A stretch of 64,000 bases of DNA from Symbiodinium natans (lineage: Eukaryota > Sar > Dinophyceae > Suessiales > Symbiodiniaceae), in NCBI GenBank assembly GCA_905221605.1, contig CAJNDS010002128.1, forward strand, positions 141,001 through 205,000, given 5' to 3'. The notes under the pieces are model-generated. The model ran no database searches, had not been told where the DNA came from, and was given only the letters and a program-made list of their open reading frames with translations. The number at the start of each line of letters is the position of its first letter. Position 1 is the first letter of the stretch. This document shows, piece after piece, positions 58,392-64,000 of the stretch. The translations under genes were made by a program, and so were the position numbers.

Positions 58392-61300
58392 GGCGGTTCG
58401 AGATCTCCTCGAGCAGAAGAAGTACAATGTCCAAGACTTCTACAAGACAGTTGCCTGGCAATGATGAATTCAGTATGCGTCGCGGCTTTACTAGTTTGTA
58501 ACTGCAGGAATTTGCTGATTACATGGTTCCGTGGCACTCACTTGCATTCATCATCCGATAAGCCCGCTCTGACATTGGCGGCATTCAAAGCAACAATGCT
58601 CAACAGGGATGAAGGCTGGACATTCTCAATTGGGTTTGGTAGGTGGCGATATGCGCGAGCCACTTCTGGTAGCCTGATGGCCTCTGGCTCCTAAGGATGG
58701 CATGTTTCAGCGAATAGCGCGCAGCCCGCTCTTTGATTACTGCACGTGGCCTTCTCAGTGTCGCTTGCGCCACCATGTGCCACCTTTACACATGGGAGCA
58801 TCGGCTCTCATGTTCCGTTGCATGCCGAGGCTTTGTATGATAATTTTCAATGCTCTGTGGATCGCGATAGACACCGACAACAATGACAAAGACCTATTGA
58901 TACATGCTCGGCCGGAGTTTCTGATAATGGAGAGTCTTCGCTCGCAACAATGCTGTTTGAACTTTGGTTTGGTTCTTGCATGACACTTCAGCATACTGCG
59001 GCCGGTCCGACTTGCATTCATGCGCTGATGCATGCAAGCACAGACATTTGAATTCCGCTACCTTCTTGCCAATCTGCAGGAATGTATTTTGCGACTCTCG
59101 GACTTAATTCGACACATTTGTTTGCCCACTGGCTCCGCAAAGCGTTGATGGCTTGTGTGAGACATTTTAAGACCTCCAAGGTTTACTTCACGATTGAGTT
59201 GCTCATTCGATACTGGGCTTTCAGGACCGCTGTAGCTAGTTGACTTCAAGTTGCTGTGCATGTTGAACAGCATGTGGTTGTGGAGGCGCTCATGGGATGC
59301 GTTCAAGGACATGTGGTCCGCTGCCTAGGCTGCGGTTGCCGCCCATTAAATCGGATGGTAGAATTGGTTTGCAGCTTGCATTTGGTTTGCATGCCCATGC
59401 AGCTGTCCTGAGGTTCGTTTTTGACACAGTTATCGTGACATTCATGGTGTTCGAGTCGGCCGCCCGAAGTGTGAATTGCAGAGTAGATCTGAGGCTGTGA
59501 GTGTGGTTCGTCAGACAGCGCCATGCCTCCCTTTGTGATAAATGTGTATTGATCGCCATGGCTACGACAGGACATGGATCATCACGCTGCTCGTTGCAAC
59601 GGTTCAAGGACTGCTCTTTGAGATGGCTTAGAAGGCTTAGCCAGGCGTTTCGCAAGTGTGCAGAGTCATGTTGGTCAGGACTTGTGCTTCAAGACTCCCC
59701 AATTCTCAGCCTTGTGCGACTGTTGCGCCTGTTCCGCATGACCAGAGTGGCCATTTCCTTACTTGCCGACATCATCGAAAACACTTCAAAGCACTTCAGC
59801 CTAAGACCATGTTGAAACCTGTCATGTTGAATGAGGTTCGTGTGCTGAAGGCCTTTCCTGAGCTAATGATCCTGCTGAAGGGAATGCTTGCCGTGCGAAG
59901 CCCAGACTGGTGTCACGGTTCACGACCGCTTTTTCGTGGTGACTGCACAGCTTCTGGATCTTGGGATCAGAATCATCACTGCAGGGAGCACTATGATGCA
60001 GCCCTCCGGTTCTGTAACATTCAGAACATTCAAGCAGGTGGGGTCCAAACGAGACTTTCAACAGAGGCCTTCAGATCAGTTCTCGTCACGCTCGGCCTTC
60101 TGCTGATTGTGACATATGTGCGTTCCTCAGAAGCTACGTGGGTGTCAACAACTCCACACTTGGATGGGAATGTTGTGCATGCAAGGTGTATGCGATAGCT
60201 TTTACTTCATTGTGCAAGGACGTGGGCTTTGCAGAGAGCATTTTTGGGCTTTAGAGTGATGTTGTAAGATGTCGTCTTGCCAGGACACGCCCAGCGGTCG
60301 CCAGTACTTTCCGGATGTTCTTGTGACTTGTCTTGCTTACTCATTGCACTCTTGATGTGTTTCAAGGGGTGGCATGGTGAAACATCAATGGAGAAGTCCC
60401 ATGATGTACACAACTTGAGTAACTTGAGGCCTCCATGTTCACCTGCATCGTCAGAGGAGCTTTGCTCGACGAGGCCCTGAGTGTCAGTATGGTACACAGG
60501 ACGTCGCACGTAGGCAACATTGGGTGACGTTGCATGTGTAAAGAGCTTGCTGCCGAAGCTGGCCAGTTCGAGCTAGTTGTGAGCCCCAAGATGTCTTCAG
60601 ATGCCAGGTGACTGAGCTGCTGAATCATGTAGGCGATGACAATGGCTGGGTTGTGGCCATCTTCCTCAGCTATGCACTTGAGCTGCAACATACACTGCTG
60701 CTTGTATGCTTGTGCAGCCATGTCGGCCGCACAGATCATCTAAGAAGGACCAGGTTTATGATTGCATTTGATTACAAAACTTTGCTTGCCGGCATTGTTA
60801 TGGCTTCAGGTTTCGCAATCCTGATTTGGATGTCCCACAAAGAGGTGTCCCTAGAAATCGTTCGAAAACCTCCGTTAATGGACGCAGTAGCACCAAGATT
60901 TTGCTGGCCTCATTATAGGGAGGTCACCCGCGGATCCCGAGCTCACCCGCAATGAAATTAAGCTCTCCGGCCTTAGCCGAAATTAAGCAGACTTCAAAGT
61001 TCGGGCCAGTGGCATCTGGACTTCAGTGAGCGCGGTCGTGCCCTTGAGTCTAACATGTGTGGTTCACGTGCTCTCTTGCATCCACCTAGTCGGCCGTTGG
61101 GGCAGCATGCATGTTCGTTCCGGGCCACGAGCGGCTACGTGCAAGAAGCCGCACTGCCCGAGAAGGCATGCACGGTGGCGGCACTGGCCTGTGCCTGTCG
61201 TGCTATCTGCTGCTCTCGCCTAATCAACTCCTTGCTGCCCACATCTCAACCCGCTGTCAATGGGAGAGGTGATCGAGCCGCGGCCGTTCCAGGTTGCTCC

Positions 61301-63746
61301 AGGCCTTTGATGTGGGGTTCCAGGACAACATGCTCCCGTGCTTGCCTGTAACCACGGATGCTAAATCTTTTTCGCCCGACACAACCAGTCTGCTCCACTT
61401 GAGTTTGAAGAGTCCGATCTTCGAACGCATGCCGTAGGTCAAAAAGGCTCTTCGTTCGAAATCGGGGTTCCAGTTTGACTGTTTGGAGTTTGGGCTTGGG
61501 TTATGCAGTCTAAACCCAGATTCTTTGTGTATTGTGTTATGGCTTGAGTAGTACCCGAGTAGCTCGAGTAGCTACGGTTGTCGGGATGTTGATTTTTGCT
61601 CACATCTGCCTGCTTCTTCGGGCCTTCGGCACGTCAGGGCCCGTAGAGGCCCTTGCTGATTTGGGGGCTTCCTGGGGCTTTCCTCGTCGTTTTCGGGTGA
61701 AATGGAGGGGTGCCCAAAACCATCGATTTCAGTACTAAAAAAAAACACATTTTTCATTGCGGGCACGGGCAAATCCTGTCCAATTCTTTCAGGGGCCTTT
61801 TGAAGCCTCTTGAAGGCTGTTGAGGCCTTTCGAGGTCTTTTGGTGGCTCTCGGGGGTTTCCTGGTGCTTTCCTGGCTCTTCTGCGACAAAATGCAGGGGT
61901 GCCTAAAACCATCGTTTTCAATACTCAAAAATCGCATTTTTCATTGCGGGCATGGACAGATCTTTGGGGTCGCCCCGTCTTTTAGGGGGATTTTTGAAGG
62001 TTTTCCAGTATTAAAAAAGCATTTTCATTGCGCCTATTGAGTAAAATTGTCAATATGAAAGTCCATCAGTGTTATCCCGTGTTGTCATGCTGCATCCAAG
62101 GTGTTGATCGCTGCAGAGATCCTGGCGTGTTTAGAAAAAACTGCTATGCTGCTACACTTGCAACCCAACCAACCGCATCCGTTCATTGTTGTGCTTGAAG
62201 GCCAAAAATGTCATGTCAGGTCACTGTGATGAACCTTCTTATCGGTGTGCTTTGCGAGGCCGGTAGTCAGTGCCTAGTCGACTACATGATACTACATGTC
62301 AAAATGTGGGAATGTGATTTTCAATCTGTAATGGGCTTTCGCTGCTTGTGAAGCACTAGAGAAGCAGCTGCTCGGTGCTGCGAAATGAAGCATTTCGAAC
62401 TTTGTTCAGATGGGCGTTTGTGAAAACAGAGCATGTTAGCAAATTGCATCAAATTGCAGAATGTCCGACCTCCGAGAAAGAATTACCACGCTGGAACAGG
62501 TGGTGACGCTCGTCGCGGCCGCAGAGCGCGAAGAGCTGCTCATTGGCTTTGTTCAGGCACGCTTTACTTAGTGGTTCAGAATGATGTGCAATCGCTGGAA
62601 GTTTTGCTCTTAGTGGCGTGTGGTGGCGTGCGGCAGTGTGTGGTGGTGTGTGGCGGTGTGTGGAGTGTGTGGAGTGTGTGGAGAGTGTTGGAGTGTATTT
62701 GCTTGTCCTTGTTGCTTAAAGCTGGCCTTTATGTCGCCGAGGGGTGCGTAGCGTGTCCAGGGTTTGTGGTCACGTAGTGTATTTTTGGTTACGTACGCAG
62801 GGTATTGAGGTAGACAGGGTGTATGATGTGCACATAGAGTATATAGGCTACGTAGGGATGATGGGATACATATCGACGTAAGAGAGAGAGAGAGAGAGAT
62901 ATATATATATGTATAGTGTATATTGCGTGCGTGAATCAGCAAGAGGGTCAGATGGAAAAGAAGAAGAGGAGTGGAGGAAAACCGGGGTGGTCAACAAAGG
63001 TAAGCTACATAGTGCATATTGCTATTTCGTAAATCCACACGAAGGTCAGATGGAGGAGAAGAAGCGGAATGGGGGAGAGAGACAGAGGGGAGAAGGGTAG
63101 CAAAAGGAAGAGGGCATGGGATGTTCCGCCTCTTCCGCACTGTGACCTCGGTCCAAATCTGGGTTCGTCGTCAGCTGCTTATTCACATCGCTGCATCGCT
63201 TGGATTCTGCTCGTTCGTATTGCTTGTTGTCTTTCTTTTCGCGTTTTCGCTTGCTGGATCACTGGCATTCTTGCTCACTGTCAATCGGTCACTGAACTGA
63301 CCTCCCATCCCGCTAGCTATTTCTTCGGTTCTCGGTACATTAGATGATTGTGCTGGCTCTTTTGCTTTCCTACTTAGACTAAGTGGAAGACTGCCAGACT
63401 GAACTGCAGGGCCAGCTGGAGAAGATGGTGGCATCCGTTGATTTAGATGGCAACGGCAGCTCTCACGCACTGTGTGCACTGCGCAGAATGCTGGAGCTGT
63501 TTTCAACATTTTGTGCAAGGAATGATCTCACACAAAGAGATGAAGGCTATTCTCGAAGACAAAGACGCTGTGAGAGCACTGCATTCGGCCGGGCGCTTCG
63601 GAGATTGAGCAATTCAGATTCATGGGGCTTTAAAGCTTGTAGAAAACACAGCGTGCTCTTTCTTCCAGGTGGGGGTGGACCCAGTGAGTTTGGTCGACCT
63701 GGCCGATGTTTTGTTTCCGAGCAAACTCTCAGGCAAGGGCGATCCA
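58392..63746 (+). CDS. Voltage-gated cation channel with EF-hand region, multi-exon
   Basis: Plasma-membrane ion channel of the four- or six-TM ion-transport superfamily. N-terminal exon about 58392-58450 reads AVRDLLEQKKYNVQDFYK. S1: PRLCMIIFNALWIAIDTDNN (58836-58895). S2: VYFTIELLIRYWAF (59181-59222). S3: LRFVFDTVIVTFMVFES (59408-59458), with the conserved Asp. S4: LVRLLRLFRMTRVA (59709-59750), with basic residues every third position, the voltage sensor. S4-S5 linker: VRVLKAFPELMILLKGM (59836-59886). S5: RSVLVTLGLLLIVTYV (60074-60121). The pore and S6 are not firm; AGIVMASGFAILIW (60790-60831) could be S6. A coiled-coil exon starts at 62461. C-terminal exons: LEKMVASVDLDGNGS (63415-63459), an EF-hand loop; ISHKEMKAILEDKDAVRALH (63524-63583); VGVDPVSLVDLADVLFPSK (63669-63725). 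EF-hands suggest calcium feedback. One ion-transport domain is seen; stop not found. Confidence 0.8.
60122..62455. other. Mostly intronic DNA of the channel gene
   Basis: The pore-loop exon must lie here if the gene is intact, but I cannot place it. AACATT/CTTCA-rich sequence without repeats until 61.6 kb. Confidence 0.4.
61640..62035 (+). repeat. About 190-bp imperfect tandem duplication
   Basis: GGGGTGCC(C/T)AAAACCATCG at about 61706 and 61896, each followed by ATTTTTCATTGCGGGCA and preceded by TTTCCT(C/G)G...; a third partial copy (AGTATTAAAAAAGCATTTTCATTGCG) is near 62008. Intronic. Confidence 0.85.
62880..63090 (+). repeat. GA/TA microsatellite and about 105-bp duplication
   Basis: (GA)n(TA)n at 62882-62912. 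GTATATTGC...GGTCAGATGGA(A/G)(A/G)AGAAGAAG occurs at about 62918-62970 and 63016-63065. Intronic. Confidence 0.7.
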
Positions 63747-63815
63747 TTCTAATTAATGTTTTGCAGTGTGCAGCAGGAGTGGCAGGAATAGGAGTGGGAG
63801 GCGGCTGGTGCCGCT

Positions 63816-64000
63816 GATGACGCTGCTGCTGCTGCTGCTGCTGCTGCTGCCGCCGCCGCCGCCGCCGCCGCTGCCGCTGCTGCCGCTGCCGCCGCCGCTG
63901 CTGCCGCTGCCGCTGCCGCTGCCGCTGCCGCAGCCGCTGCCGCTGCTGCCGCTGCTGCCTCTCCTGCTGCTGCTGCCGCTGCTGCTGCTGCTGTTTGCAA
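63816..64000. repeat. CTG/CCG trinucleotide repeat tract to window edge
   Basis: About 180 bp of GCTGCT, GCCGCC and mixtures. It would read as polyalanine on the minus strand or Leu/Pro/Cys/Arg repeats on the plus strand. It lies just after the last channel exon and is most likely intronic or 3' UTR. Confidence 0.93.

Noticed and set aside
63749-64000. Polyalanine protein on the minus strand
   Set aside because: Pure trinucleotide repeat with no non-repetitive coding flank.
1-64000. tRNA, rRNA, U-snRNA or intact spliced-leader genes
   Set aside because: No cloverleaf with A/B boxes, rRNA core or full 22-nt leader was noticed by eye; a covariance-model scan would be decisive.

Overview
The window reads as nuclear DNA of a dinoflagellate, most like the Symbiodiniaceae. 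Four observations support this. Plant-type CCCTAAA/TTTAGGG telomeric repeats are present. Genes are broken into many short exons (about 50-150 bp) separated by introns whose borders often repeat AG|G. Every recognisable host gene lies on the + strand, as expected of a unidirectional gene array. A voltage-gated ion channel carries motifs typical of alveolate channels plus a C-terminal EF-hand region. Because of the introns, open reading frames capture only single exons, so most gene calls below are spans with listed exons rather than one continuous frame.

Layout. 1-4.7 kb holds an internally deleted Ty1/copia-type retrotransposon: coiled-coil gag, CCCH zinc finger, protease remnant, integrase zinc finger, then a jump to the last part of RNase H, a polypurine tract and a candidate LTR. 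4.7-11.2 kb is a stack of unrelated repeat arrays: a 9-bp minisatellite, a roughly 340-bp nested palindrome, an 88-bp tandem repeat, a roughly 190-bp hairpin repeat, GA/CT tracts and a repeat built on CGAGCCGGCTCG. 11.24-12.07 kb is an AT-rich island with broken minus-strand reading frames, probably foreign. 12.5-13.2 kb holds exons of a TPR protein. 14.3-18.1 kb looks subtelomeric: duplicated AGTTCTAAA minisatellite blocks flank about 320 bp of interstitial telomeric repeat, followed by dispersed G-rich elements and a 10-bp GGTCCATA repeat.

18.25-23.8 kb is a CAP-Gly plus coiled-coil gene (microtubule plus-end or dynactin type). 29.1-37.0 kb is a CTR9-like TPR gene (Paf1 transcription elongation complex), clear in its second half. 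37.5-39 kb has unassigned coiled-coil exons. 39.5-42.9 kb is a decayed retroelement with tyrosine-recombinase-like features. 43.0-45.8 kb is a GGGTTAATG minisatellite, an AT-rich duplicated block and an A/T-arm inverted repeat. 47.8-53.1 kb is a WD40-repeat gene. 54.3-54.9 kb is a minus-strand LINE tail. 55.7-56.85 kb is the 3' end of a gene for a protein with a lysine-rich tail. 58.4 kb to about 63.75 kb is the voltage-gated cation channel with EF-hands; a CTG/CCG-rich trinucleotide tract runs to the window edge.

The host genes (microtubule tip, transcription elongation, WD40 scaffold, ion channel) show no functional pathway in common; what joins them is shared strand and exon style. No rRNA, tRNA, CRISPR array or intact spliced-leader gene was recognised.
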